Positions 9,180 through 18,066 of a stretch of 64,000 nt of DNA are shown in pieces. The stretch comes from a bacterium. GTDB lineage: Bacteria; Planctomycetota; UBA1135; UBA2386. Positions within the stretch are counted from its first letter, which is position 1, and each line of letters opens with the position of its first letter. The position numbers were made by a program, and so were the translations under genes. The notes below the pieces were generated by a model. The model saw only the letters and a program-made list of their open reading frames with translations. It did not search any database and was not told where the DNA came from. The stretch covers positions 62,001 through 126,000 of the forward strand of contig JANSXC010000003.1 of assembly GCA_024743115.1 (NCBI GenBank). Reading direction: 5' to 3'.

Positions 9180-9692
9180 ATGAATCCCGCGAACTCCGCG
9201 GAACGTGCGGTCCACGAACATCTGCACGCGGTGTGGCGCTACCTGCGCATGCATGGGGCGCAACCGGACGAGGCGGAGGATCTGGCCCAGGAGTGTTTCG
9301 TGATTGCGGCAGAGAGGGCTGCGCTCGAACTCGACCCTGCGGCCACGGCCACGTTCTTGCGCCGCACCGCGCGTTTTCTCCTGCTGCAGTCTCGGCGACG
9401 GGGCAAGCATGCCCGTCTGCTCGCGGACGCGGTCGACGCGCTGTGGGAAGAAGACTGTGCCACGGATGGCGGCAGCGGGCTCGTCGCGGCACTGCGTCGC
9501 TGCCTGACCAAGCTCGCGCCGCGAACCGCGAGGGCGGTCCAGCTCGCCTACGGCCTCGACGGCGACGAGCCCGCGCGGCGCCGCGAGATCGCCACCGAAC
9601 TCGGACTGGCCGAGAACGGCGTCAAAACCCTGATGCAACGCGCCCGCCAGCAACTGCGCGACTGCCTCGACCGGAGAACCGAAGATGACTGA
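9180..9692 (+). CDS. ECF-type RNA polymerase sigma factor
   Basis: From ATG 9180 the protein has 170 residues. Region 2 is visible as the helix around QPDEAEDLAQECFVIAAE, and region 4 as the helix-turn-helix RREIATELGLAENGVKTLMQ followed by RARQQLRDCL. This is the two-domain plan of extracytoplasmic-function sigma factors. The last 8 bases overlap the next gene, implying translational coupling to a membrane protein that is probably its antagonist. Which signal or regulon it serves cannot be read from here. A GTG at 9111 would add 23 residues with no homology and is less likely. Confidence 0.85.
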   Translation: MNPANSAERAVHEHLHAVWRYLRMHGAQPDEAEDLAQECFVIAAERAALELDPAATATFLRRTARFLLLQSRRRGKHARLLADAVDALWEEDCATDGGSGLVAALRRCLTKLAPRTARAVQLAYGLDGDEPARRREIATELGLAENGVKTLMQRARQQLRDCLDRRTEDD

Positions 9693-10743
9693 ACACGATA
9701 TCTCACCCGCCGGCCTGCGCGCCCGGGCCCGCGACTTGCAACTCGACGCCGTACTCGGCGAAGCCGCTGGTGTGCTGCCCGCACCTGACCTGTCCGACCG
9801 GATCCTCGCGGCGATCACGACCCGCTCGCAAGCGCGGCCGCGCTCGACGAGGTCGCAGCGCTGGCTCGCTGCGGCCATCGTGATCCTCTCGGCCTCCGTC
9901 GTTGGCGGCATCGCCTGGCTCAAGCGCGCCGACAACTCCAGCCGTTACGTGACGGCACCGGTCGTCGTCGACCTCGAGCAGGATCCCAAACCCGCACCGG
10001 GCAAACCGCGCGGCGAGACGATCATCGCCGACTACAGCGACAATCGGATCTTCGGAGTCAACGGCAATGGGCAGGTGACGTTCAGCCTCGACGAGGTGTT
10101 CGGCGCCTGGGACGTCGAACCGCTGCCCAACGGCGATCTTCTAATCACGGAGTTCTCGGTCAGCCGCGTTCAGCGCGTAACGCGCGAAGGCAAGCTCGTC
10201 TGGAAGTACGAGAACCTCAAGAATCCCTACTGCGCCCAGTTGCTGCCGACCGGCAACGTGCTCATCGCCGACACGTTCGCGAGCCGGGTCATCGAAGTGA
10301 AGCCCTCGCAAGACGGCCACGGTGGCGAGATCGTGTGGACCTACGACAAGGACGTCCGGCCGTTCGACGCCGAGCGACTCGCGAACGGCAACACGTTGAT
10401 CGCGGACGTGATGAAGGACCGCATTATCGAGGTCGACAAGACCGGCAAGATCCTCTGGCAGGCGAAGAACATGCCCAACGTTCACGACGCGGACCGCCTC
10501 GCCAACGGCCACACGATCGCTGTGCTGCGGAACAAGGGCGAGGTCGTAGAGCTCGACAAGACCGGCAAGGTCATCCTGCGACTGCGCAAACTCAGCTCCC
10601 CGAGTGACGTCGACATGCTGCCGCACGGCAACTTCCTGATCGCGGAAAACACCCGCGTTCGCGAGGTGACCCGCAAGGGCAAGACGGTCTGGCAGTGTGA
10701 AACGACGTGGGCCGTCGAAGCCAATCGACTGCCGCCGAAGTGA
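9685..10743 (+). CDS. Membrane beta-propeller with anti-sigma-like N-terminus
   Basis: The 352-residue protein has a cytoplasmic N-terminus of about 57 residues, a single transmembrane helix at about 59-76 (WLAAAIVILSASVVGGIAWL), and an extracytoplasmic part made of six or seven repeats of the form NG(N/D)xLIAD..x(R/K)(V/I)xEV..GKxxWxY. These repeats are PQQ/arylsulfotransferase-like propeller blades, with NG-D/N turns at about 40-45-residue spacing. The gene overlaps the ECF sigma factor by 8 bases. Position and topology match a membrane anti-sigma factor with a sensory propeller, although the short N-terminus lacks a clear zinc-binding anti-sigma motif. The propeller call is strong; the anti-sigma role is inferred from context. 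Confidence 0.7.
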   Translation: MTEHDISPAGLRARARDLQLDAVLGEAAGVLPAPDLSDRILAAITTRSQARPRSTRSQRWLAAAIVILSASVVGGIAWLKRADNSSRYVTAPVVVDLEQDPKPAPGKPRGETIIADYSDNRIFGVNGNGQVTFSLDEVFGAWDVEPLPNGDLLITEFSVSRVQRVTREGKLVWKYENLKNPYCAQLLPTGNVLIADTFASRVIEVKPSQDGHGGEIVWTYDKDVRPFDAERLANGNTLIADVMKDRIIEVDKTGKILWQAKNMPNVHDADRLANGHTIAVLRNKGEVVELDKTGKVILRLRKLSSPSDVDMLPHGNFLIAENTRVREVTRKGKTVWQCETTWAVEANRLPPK

Positions 10744-10793
10744 CGGAACACGCACGCTGACACCAACGCCACCGCGCGCTACCCTGCGCGCGC

Positions 10794-12236
10794 ATGACCG
10801 CCCCCGCCGCGACCACGACCCCTGGAATCCGCTGGTGGCACGCACTCCTGCTCTTCGCGGGCGCGCTCACCGCGTTCTTGCTGCTGCCGCAGCGCGGCGT
10901 GCACGGCGTCGACGGCAACACGTTCGCGGTCTGGGTCGAAGAGGGCAACACCGGCAACTACGCGCGTCACGCCGCTTACCTCTGGCTCTGCAGCCAGGTC
11001 TACTCGGTGTTCGAGAGCACCGGGATCACGGGTCATCAGGCACTGCTGATCACATCCGCACTCGGCAGCGCAACGGGTGTCCTGCTGCTGCTGTTCGCCT
11101 TCGCGCGACTGCTGCCGCGCGACGTGCCGCCGCTGCTCGGCGCCGCCGCTGCCCTCGCGACGCCGAGTTACTCCTACTTCGCGACGACAGGGGAGATCGC
11201 GGGGGTGCTCGCGGTCGGCGTCGGACTCACGTGGTGGCTGTTCGCGCGCTGGTGTGATCGCTCGACGTTCGCGCGCGTCGCTCTGCTCGGCATCGGGTGC
11301 GGCATCGCGGGCGCGATCCACGCCCTCGGCCACCTGCTCACGCCGGTGTTCGTGCTGACCGCGGCTTTCCTCGAACGCGCGCCGAAGCACGGACGCTTCC
11401 TGCAGCTCACGACGTTGTTCGGCTGCCACGTCGCGACCGCGGTCCTCCTGTCGACGCTGCTCGCCAGGGACGCCGCGGGACAGGCGACCGACGCCGCCGA
11501 CGTGATCGCCGAATACTGGGAAACGTTCGCGCCGCTCACCGCGCCGGCCGTGCTCTGGCGCGAGTGGTTCCTGCCGTTCCTGCCGTGGTCGGTCGGCGCG
11601 CTCGTGGCGCTGCTCAACCCGGTCCCGCGCCGCCTCGCGCTCGCGACCCTCGCGGCGGTGCTGCTCTACCTCGCGCCCAACGTCGTGTTCCTCGGCTACT
11701 GGCAGATCGATGAACGCGGCGCCTACTTCGGCCCGCTGCTGCCGCTCGCGATCCTCACCGTGGCACACTCCGCGACGTTTCGGGCGTTCGTGGCCACGGC
11801 ACTGGCAGGCCTCGTCATCACGGCGGTGGCCCTGGCCCCCGGCTGGCGCAACCCGGTGTCACCCGGTTTCGGCGCGGGCATCGCCGAACTCAACGCCGAG
11901 CAGAAGATCGTGCTCATCGTCGCCAACCGCGAAGAGATCGCGGGCGCACGTTCGGCCGTTCGCGACCTCGTGCTCATGGACATCGCCGCCATCGTGAGCG
12001 CGCATCAACAGCAGCCCGAACCGACGCCGTTCCCGGCCTGGTTCGACACCTACCACGCGCAGATGACCGCGGCTGGGATGAGGACGATCGTCAGCGCGGC
12101 GACCGGCGCTCTCCTGACCACGACCGGACATCCCGGGCTCGCACCGTTTTGGAACGAGCACGTGCCGGCGAAGTACGAGCTCGTGCCGATCGAGCGGCAG
12201 GGCTTCCGCGGCACGCTGCTGCGGCCGCGGAAGTAG
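10794..12236 (+). CDS. Multi-spanning membrane protein, GT-C glycosyltransferase-like
   Basis: The 480-residue protein has about ten hydrophobic helices distributed over residues 15-340, beginning GIRWWHALLLFAGALTAFLLLP, and a soluble C-terminal part of roughly 120 residues (EQKIVLIVANREEIAGARSAVRD..). The overall plan of many short helices plus an early periplasmic loop resembles GT-C-type or DUF2723-like membrane glycosyltransferases, but no diagnostic Asp motif is certain. It follows the sigma/propeller pair on the same strand after a 50-base gap. Function unknown. Confidence 0.6.
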   Translation: MTAPAATTTPGIRWWHALLLFAGALTAFLLLPQRGVHGVDGNTFAVWVEEGNTGNYARHAAYLWLCSQVYSVFESTGITGHQALLITSALGSATGVLLLLFAFARLLPRDVPPLLGAAAALATPSYSYFATTGEIAGVLAVGVGLTWWLFARWCDRSTFARVALLGIGCGIAGAIHALGHLLTPVFVLTAAFLERAPKHGRFLQLTTLFGCHVATAVLLSTLLARDAAGQATDAADVIAEYWETFAPLTAPAVLWREWFLPFLPWSVGALVALLNPVPRRLALATLAAVLLYLAPNVVFLGYWQIDERGAYFGPLLPLAILTVAHSATFRAFVATALAGLVITAVALAPGWRNPVSPGFGAGIAELNAEQKIVLIVANREEIAGARSAVRDLVLMDIAAIVSAHQQQPEPTPFPAWFDTYHAQMTAAGMRTIVSAATGALLTTTGHPGLAPFWNEHVPAKYELVPIERQGFRGTLLRPRK

Positions 12237-12272
12237 GGCGCGCTCACCGGCCGCGTCGGCTATCGGCCGCGG

Positions 12273-14354
12273 CTATCGCGGGCGCCCGGCTTCATCGAGC
12301 GCGAAGCCGAGGAAGTCGAGCCAGCCCGCCGTCCACTCGGTGGCGGCGCCGCTCAACGTGTGCTCCGCGACCGACTCGCCCGTCTTCGGATCGACGACGA
12401 CGTAGAATGGCAGCGTGAGCGTCCCTTCGCCGATCTCGTCGCGCGCCTTCTGGTTGGCGGCCCACTGGGCATCGGTAAGGTAGCTCTGCGAGTCGACGTG
12501 CAGACGGGCTTCGACGAAGTGCTTTTTCATGAGATCGGCGACCGCCGGATCTCGGAAGACAGTGCCTTCCATGCCACGGCAACTGCCTCAATTGAAGCCC
12601 GTGAAGTTGTAGATCAGCAGCTTGTCGTCGGCCTGTGCGACCTGCACCGCCTGCATCGGGTCGTCCTTGACGATCGTGTGGCCCTTGGCCTTGGCGGTGC
12701 CGCCGCCACTCCCACCGCCGCCCTCGGCCAGCGGACCGACGTATTCGGCGTGGTAGGGCGGGATGAAGGTCGTGGTCAGGAAGTCCATGCGCTGACCACC
12801 GGCACCCTGGAACAGGTAGACGGCGAACAGCGTGACGAACATGCCGATGGCCTGGCGCGAGGCGCTGACGCCGGCATAGGACTCGCCCTTCTTGGGCAGG
12901 AAGCCGAACAGGAACAGCGCCCAGAACAGCAGGATCGTCGCGGTCAGCGCGAGGTAGAGCTCGCGGTTCAAGAACTGCCAGCCGAGCGCAATGTCGACGA
13001 CCGAGATGAACTTCAGCGCCGCGGCGAGCTCGACGAAGCCGAGTGACACCTTGAGCGTGTTCATCCATTCGCCCGACTTCGGCATCGCCTTCACCTTGGT
13101 CGGCAGCAGCGCGAGCGTGACGAACGGGATCGCCATCGTGAGGCCGAAGATCGCCATGCCGAAGCCAACACGGAACGAGCCGTATTGCGCCGTGCTCGCG
13201 AGCAGCGTGCCGACGATCGGCGCCGTGCAGGTGAACGATGTGATCACGAGCACCGCACCCATGAAGAACACGCCCGCAAGGCCGCCGGCGCGACCTGCGC
13301 CTCCCGCGGCGTTCTGCAGGAAACGCGGCGGCTGCAGGTTGATCCAGCCGAACAGCGCGAACGCGAAGATCACGAAAAACGCGCCAATGATCAGGTTGGT
13401 CGCCCAGTGGTTCACGAACGGCTGGATGACCTGCGCGGCGAGCACGCCGACCACGACGAAGATCGTGATGATGCCCGCGCCGTAGGTCAGCGCGAGCGGC
13501 AGCACGTTGCCGCCACGCGCCTCGGCCTGCTTGGTGAAGAACGAGAACGTGATCGGGATCATCGGGTAGGTGCACGGCATCGCGAGCGCGAACAGCCCGC
13601 CACCGATGCACGCGAGGATCAAGGCCCACCACGAATCGAACGGGCCGCCCGGCTTACCGGTCGCGGCTTCGTTACCTTCGGCCTCGCCAGCCGGTGCGGT
13701 GCCGACACCGCCGCCTTCACCGTTGCCGGCTGCACCGGCGCCTTCACCGTTGCCGGCTGCACCGGCGCCTTCACCCTGCTCGCCGGTTTCACCCTCACCA
13801 CCCGACCCGGCACTCGGTGCGTCCGCGTACTCGGCCCGGACGTCACCCGCCTCGATCGTGAGCTTGCCGGAGAACGCGGCCTCGGCTGGCGCCTTGCACG
13901 AGGTCTCGTCGCAGACCTGGTAGTCGAACGTGCCCGACACCTCGGCTTCGCCAGCCGCCATTCCGACAGGCACCTTCACGACCTGCGTCACCTCGAAGTA
14001 CTCGGGCAACGGATAGCTCAGCATCCCGAGCGTTTCCTTCTCGTCACCCGGTGGGATCTCGGGCTCGCCGACCGGCTCGAGGCCACCGAACTCGATGTTC
14101 TCGTGCGACAGACTGACGGGAACGTTCGTGGTCTCGAGGAAACCGTAGGCGTGCCAGCCCGGCGTCGTCGTCGCCTCGAGGATCAGCTTGACGTGCTCGC
14201 CGGCACGTGCGGTCGCCGGCTCGAACCGAACCGCGAGAACCAGGTCCTCGGACTCGAGCTGCAGCCCGGGTTTGAGCTGGCCCTGGGCGAGGGCAGGCAT
14301 GAGCAGGGCCAACAGCAGACCCGGCATCAGGAGCATGCGAAGCGTCGTATTCAT
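12273..14354 (-). CDS. dsbD: Selenocysteine-containing thiol:disulfide interchange protein (DsbD family)
   Basis: Reading through the in-frame TGA at 12588-12590 gives 693 residues with complete DsbD architecture. There is a signal peptide (1-24), a periplasmic alpha domain with CDETSC (Cys148, Cys153), a Gly/Ala/Glu linker carrying a 9-residue repeat, and a CcdA-like membrane domain of about eight helices with MPCTYPMIPITFSFF (Cys261) and FTCTAPIVGTLL (Cys376). A C-terminal thioredoxin domain follows. There the frame reads YNFTGFN-TGA-GSCRGMEGTVFRDP, exactly where the family has FTGxxCxxCRxME. So the N-terminal thioredoxin cysteine is the TGA (residue 589) and its partner is Cys592, giving UxxC. 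The 99 residues after the TGA stay fully DsbD-like (KHFVEARLHVD, LPFYVVVDPKTG), which is incompatible with a random stop. The protein would carry electrons from cytoplasmic thioredoxin across the inner membrane. If UGA were not decoded, the product would end at residue 588 without its thioredoxin domain. No sel genes lie in this window. Confidence 0.88.
12554..12587 (-). promoter_or_regulatory. Candidate bacterial SECIS hairpin after the dsbD UGA
   Basis: On the mRNA strand a perfect 5-bp stem GGAAG / CTTCC (extendable by a U-G pair) encloses the 7-base loop GCACUGU. The loop begins 22 bases after the UGA and its first base is G; as I recall the bacterial SECIS consensus, both fit. A second possible fold starts immediately after the UGA: GGCAG and UGCC separated by a bulged U, pairing with GGCA and CUGUC around an 11-base loop beginning GU. 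The folds are mutually exclusive, so the exact SelB-binding form is uncertain. Confidence 0.55.
13713..13774 (-). repeat. 27-bp tandem repeat inside dsbD linker
   Basis: A 27-base unit is present 2.3 times, with ccttcac recurring at 13714, 13741 and 13768. It encodes the nonapeptide EGAGAAGNG in the linker between the periplasmic alpha domain and the membrane domain. The copies are identical over the aligned part, which suggests recent slippage and variable linker length among strains. Confidence 0.85.
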
Positions 14355-14461
14355 GTGGCGCGGGGATGATACGAAGCCACTGCGTCAGGTTGCGCAGAAC
14401 TTCGAGCCGCGCCGGTTTCCGCGCCCCAGCCGGCCGGCCGCGGCCGCCACCCGCACGGGCG

Positions 14462-17296
14462 CTACTTGCCCGCGCGAAGGTGGATTCGCGTGATTGCGGC
14501 CGTCGCGGCCGCCGCGACCTCGGCGTCCTTCTCCGCACTCCAATCGATCAGGAACGGGAGTGCCTCAGGCGCGCCGAGCACGCCGAGCGACTTGATCGCG
14601 AGCAACCGCTGCTTCTTCGGATGCCCCGGCTTGCTCTGCAGCAGCAGCTTCTCGGCGGCCGATGCCGGCGAGGCATCGAGCCCCTTGAGAACGCGATCCC
14701 AGTGCGCCTGTTGTTCGTGGTAGAAGCGGATCCGCGTGAGAGACTCGGCGGCGACCGTGCGCACGCCCGGCCCCTCGTCGCGCAGCAAGGCGATGAGTTG
14801 CGGCACCGCGCGCTTGCTCACGATCTGCCCGAAGAACTGCGCCGCTTCGTGCCGCACCCCAGTGTCGGTATCGCCAAGCAACGGCAGGATCACCGACTCG
14901 GCTTTGGCACCGAGCGCCGTCGCCCCCTCGATCGCGGCGCGGCGCGCGCCGGCTGCCGGGTTGCGAACCAAACGCTCGAGCAGATCCTTGGTGATGCGAT
15001 CTTCCGAACGGACCAACAATCGCGCTGCCTGCTTCGCGATCTGAGCCGAGGGCGAATCCAGCAGGGCCTCGATCGCCGCTCGGAACGGCTCGATGTGCGA
15101 GATCGACAACTGGTGGATCAATCGATGGCACGGCCGCGAGTCGGACTCCCGGAGCACGCCAGCGATCCACGAGGTGAACACGCGCTTTTGGGGCGAGTCA
15201 GGCTCGGCTACCGCCCAGCGCTCGAGCGCGGAACTCACCCAAGCAGCCTCCGTCGCCTTCATGTCGTCGATCGCGAGTGCCCGCGATGCGAGCGCGATGA
15301 AGTTGCGGTCCGGGATCAGATCGAGCGAGTAGGCGTTCGTGAAGAGCGCACTCCCGAACCCGAACTCCGTCACCTTCACGATGGCCTGCTCGACCCGTTC
15401 CGGGGTGTAGCCGTGCGGTGGGTAGTCGGAGCTGGGGCCATACAAGAGATATTGGATCGGCGTGATCGAGGGTACGCGCTCGGTTTCGGCATACGGATGC
15501 CTCACCGAACCGTGCGACATGTTCGGACGAATCAAGTCCAGCGCCTCGATGTCACCCATCGCCATGAGCGCGAGCAACGGTCGCGGATTGCGGCTACGCG
15601 CGGACTCGGATGCGATCCCACGCAGTGCGCGACGCACGCTCTCCGAACGATCATGACGCCCGAGTTCGACGAGCGCGCGAGCAGCCCAGTCCTTCTTCGG
15701 CTGCTTCTGCCACATCGTGAAGATCCAGTCTGGGGCCTCCGGATGGCCGGTCAGAGCCATCGGCCAGGCATAGGCCGAGGATCCGGGAACCTCTTCACGG
15801 TTCGCCGCGGCCCGCTCACGCAGCACGGGGAAGACCTCGCGCGGCAGCGATTTCGCACCGGCCAGGATGTCGAGAATCCCGTAGATGCGATGCTTTGAAC
15901 CGCTCACCAGCTTCGCGATCGCCACCGCGTTCTCGTCGGTCACGCGTCCTCGCAGCGGCTCCCATGCGCTGGCTCCCCGATTGATCCAGTCGATCACCTG
16001 CGCCTCACAACCGGGGCCGTGATCCACGGCGATCACGGTCGCCATCTGACTCAGCCAACGCTCACGCTGCGGCGAGATCTCCGCGTCAAAGCGCCCCATG
16101 CGCTGCACGCACGCGTCAACCGCGGGAACCAGACGGCGGGCCTCCTCGGCGGTGAAACGACCGAACTTGAGGTCCGGGGTCTGCAGCCCGAACGAAGTCG
16201 GCACCGTCAACAGGTTCGCCAGCAGCAGCTCGACCCCGGCCGTCGACTGCTGCGAGGTCCTGGTCGTGAGGAACTGGAGCGCCGCGCTGGCAAGCTCGGG
16301 GTTGGTGCTCTGCAGGATCCGCCGCACGCGCTCGTGCAGCGCCGCGAGCGGCCCACTCGACAACGTCCGGGGGTTTCTGGCCCACGAGAACACGGCCAGC
16401 AGCGCCGAGGGCGGCCCTTCGAGCGCCGCGTTGACGATGCGATCCGGATCGAGGCGGTCGCCGAGACTCTTCCCGCGTTGCGGCTTGCTGGTCAGAACCG
16501 CGCGATTGACCGCGGCATCCGCGCTCGCATCGGCGAGATAGCGCGTGGCCAGCGCGACCATCGGCTCGCTCTCGGCCTGAAACGCCGACAGCGCCACGCA
16601 TTGCCGGAAGAACTCGTTCTCCACGCTGACACCGGCAGCGAGGTAGTCCGCGGCGGACTGCCCTCCCACGCGCCACAGAAACCCGGCCAACCCGGCAACG
16701 TAGCAACCGAACGCAGATGCGAGCGGCGAACGATCACTGACGGTCGTGGTCTCTTGCTTTTGCAAGCGCGCAATGACCTCCGGCACGGCGGCCTCGCCGA
16801 TCCAGAGGAGTTGCCGCGCGAGTTCGGGGTCTTCGATACCGGGCAACGGACCATGCCACGTGGGGGCCTTGAAGTGCCACATCTGCTCCAACAGCTTCCG
16901 CGCCCGCACGCGCAGCTGCTTCTGCCGTTCGACGTCCTGCTTCGCGCCCCCCGCGGCGTCGACGTCGACGAGCTTGGAGTTCACGGCCGCCTGCAGGAAC
17001 GGTGCCGCGTCGCCCTTGCGCCCGAGCCGCTGCAACAGGAGCCCGAGCCGCAGATTGGTATACGCCCGATCCGCGGCCGAGATCCCGTCTGTGGCGAGCG
17101 CCGACCGATAGAGCTTCTCGGCACGCGCCAGGTCGCCCTCCTGCTCCTCGACGGCGACGGCGGCGGCCACCTGGGCGCCGAGCTGTGCCTTGGGGGCGCT
17201 GGGAGCCGCCGGCGTGGCCTTCTGGCCTTGGGGAAGCGCGGGCGACGCGAGCTGGAGCGCGGCGAACGCGAACACGACTGCGGTGGTGTTTCTCAT
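14462..17296 (-). CDS. Secreted HEAT-repeat protein
   Basis: From ATG 17296 the protein has 944 residues; an ATG three codons upstream is possible. A signal peptide ends near ALPQGQ (about residue 23), followed by a Pro/Ala-rich stretch and a TPR-like segment (AEKLYRSALATDGISAADRAYTNLRLGLLLQRLGRKGDAAPFL). The C-terminal third is a run of HEAT repeats with the usual paired helices (for example ILPLLGDTDTGVRHEAAQFF, then QLIALLRDEGPGVRTVAAESL). Such solenoids bind proteins; no enzymatic motif is seen. It is probably a periplasmic scaffold. It has no operon partner on the same strand within 60 bases except the upstream two-component pair. Confidence 0.7.
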   Translation of the reverse strand: MRNTTAVVFAFAALQLASPALPQGQKATPAAPSAPKAQLGAQVAAAVAVEEQEGDLARAEKLYRSALATDGISAADRAYTNLRLGLLLQRLGRKGDAAPFLQAAVNSKLVDVDAAGGAKQDVERQKQLRVRARKLLEQMWHFKAPTWHGPLPGIEDPELARQLLWIGEAAVPEVIARLQKQETTTVSDRSPLASAFGCYVAGLAGFLWRVGGQSAADYLAAGVSVENEFFRQCVALSAFQAESEPMVALATRYLADASADAAVNRAVLTSKPQRGKSLGDRLDPDRIVNAALEGPPSALLAVFSWARNPRTLSSGPLAALHERVRRILQSTNPELASAALQFLTTRTSQQSTAGVELLLANLLTVPTSFGLQTPDLKFGRFTAEEARRLVPAVDACVQRMGRFDAEISPQRERWLSQMATVIAVDHGPGCEAQVIDWINRGASAWEPLRGRVTDENAVAIAKLVSGSKHRIYGILDILAGAKSLPREVFPVLRERAAANREEVPGSSAYAWPMALTGHPEAPDWIFTMWQKQPKKDWAARALVELGRHDRSESVRRALRGIASESARSRNPRPLLALMAMGDIEALDLIRPNMSHGSVRHPYAETERVPSITPIQYLLYGPSSDYPPHGYTPERVEQAIVKVTEFGFGSALFTNAYSLDLIPDRNFIALASRALAIDDMKATEAAWVSSALERWAVAEPDSPQKRVFTSWIAGVLRESDSRPCHRLIHQLSISHIEPFRAAIEALLDSPSAQIAKQAARLLVRSEDRITKDLLERLVRNPAAGARRAAIEGATALGAKAESVILPLLGDTDTGVRHEAAQFFGQIVSKRAVPQLIALLRDEGPGVRTVAAESLTRIRFYHEQQAHWDRVLKGLDASPASAAEKLLLQSKPGHPKKQRLLAIKSLGVLGAPEALPFLIDWSAEKDAEVAAAATAAITRIHLRAGK

Positions 17297-17364
17297 GATG
17301 ATCAAGAGACCCGTTCTTCGGCGTGCTCCGGTCCGTGCGCGGTCAATTCGATGTCAAGCACTTG

Positions 17365-18066
17365 TCAACGCTCCCCGTTTGCCACGACGAGCCGATAGCC
17401 GATCCCGTGCACGGTGAGCAGATGGCGCGGCCGCTTGCTGTCGCGTTCGAGCTTCTGCCGCAGGTTGAGCATGTGTGTGTCGATCGTGCGGTCGCCGACG
17501 AACTGGTCGTCGCCCCAGACCTCGCGCAGGAACCGGGCGCGCGACACCGCGCGCCCCTGCTCACGCCACAACAGCCCGAGCATGCCCGCCTCCTTGGGCG
17601 ACAGCGCGTGCGACTGCCCGCCGCGCACCAGAGTGAACGCGGCGAGATCGATCTCGACCTCGCCGATCGTGAACTGCTGTGCGGTAACGACCTCGTTGCG
17701 CTCGTGTCGCCGCAACATCGCCTTGACGCGCGCAATGAGCTCTCTGAGCGAGAACGGCTTGCTGACGTAATCGTCTGCGCCGAGCTCGAGACCGAGGACC
17801 TTGTCACCTTCCTCACCGCGAGCCGTCAACAGCAGGGCCGGAGTGTCGGGATCGCGCTCACGCAGTTCGCGCAGCAACTCGAGCCCGCTCGGCCCCGGCA
17901 ACATGACGTCGAGGATCACGAGATCGAACCGCTGTTCACGCAGCGCCGCACGGCCTTCGTGACCGTCTGCCGCCGCGGTCACGTCATAGCCCTCGCCTTC
18001 GAACGCATCGGTCAATGCGATGCGCAACGTGCCGTCGTCTTCGACGAGCAGGAGTCGAAACTTCAT
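17365..18066 (-). CDS. OmpR-family response regulator
   Basis: The 233-residue protein starts MKFRLLLVEDDGTLRIALTDAF. The receiver domain has the acidic pair at residues 9-11, the phosphoacceptor Asp53 in LVILDVMLPGPSGLELL, the Thr in LLLTARGEEGDKVLGLELGADDYVSKPF and the conserved Lys. The C-terminal winged helix has the OmpR/PhoB pattern (LSPKEAGMLGLLWREQGRAVSR .. VGDRTIDTHMLNLRQKLE .. LLTVHGIGYRLV). Its ATG shares ATGA with the stop of the kinase gene, so the pair is translationally coupled. It is a DNA-binding transcription regulator whose targets cannot be read here. Confidence 0.93.
   Translation of the reverse strand: MKFRLLLVEDDGTLRIALTDAFEGEGYDVTAAADGHEGRAALREQRFDLVILDVMLPGPSGLELLRELRERDPDTPALLLTARGEEGDKVLGLELGADDYVSKPFSLRELIARVKAMLRRHERNEVVTAQQFTIGEVEIDLAAFTLVRGGQSHALSPKEAGMLGLLWREQGRAVSRARFLREVWGDDQFVGDRTIDTHMLNLRQKLERDSKRPRHLLTVHGIGYRLVVANGER

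Noticed and set aside
9027..9935. N-terminal extension of the SGNH-like protein by 300 residues
   Set aside because: The extension lies antisense to the sigma factor and propeller genes, has Arg/Ser-rich composition typical of antisense frames in GC-rich DNA, and precedes a good membrane anchor starting at the GTG 9026 version.
12588..12590. The dsbD TGA read as a true stop, or the gene as a pseudogene
   Set aside because: The stop sits precisely on the first catalytic cysteine codon, the downstream 99 codons keep frame and family pattern, and no other lesion is present. A random nonsense mutation would be very unlikely to hit this codon alone.
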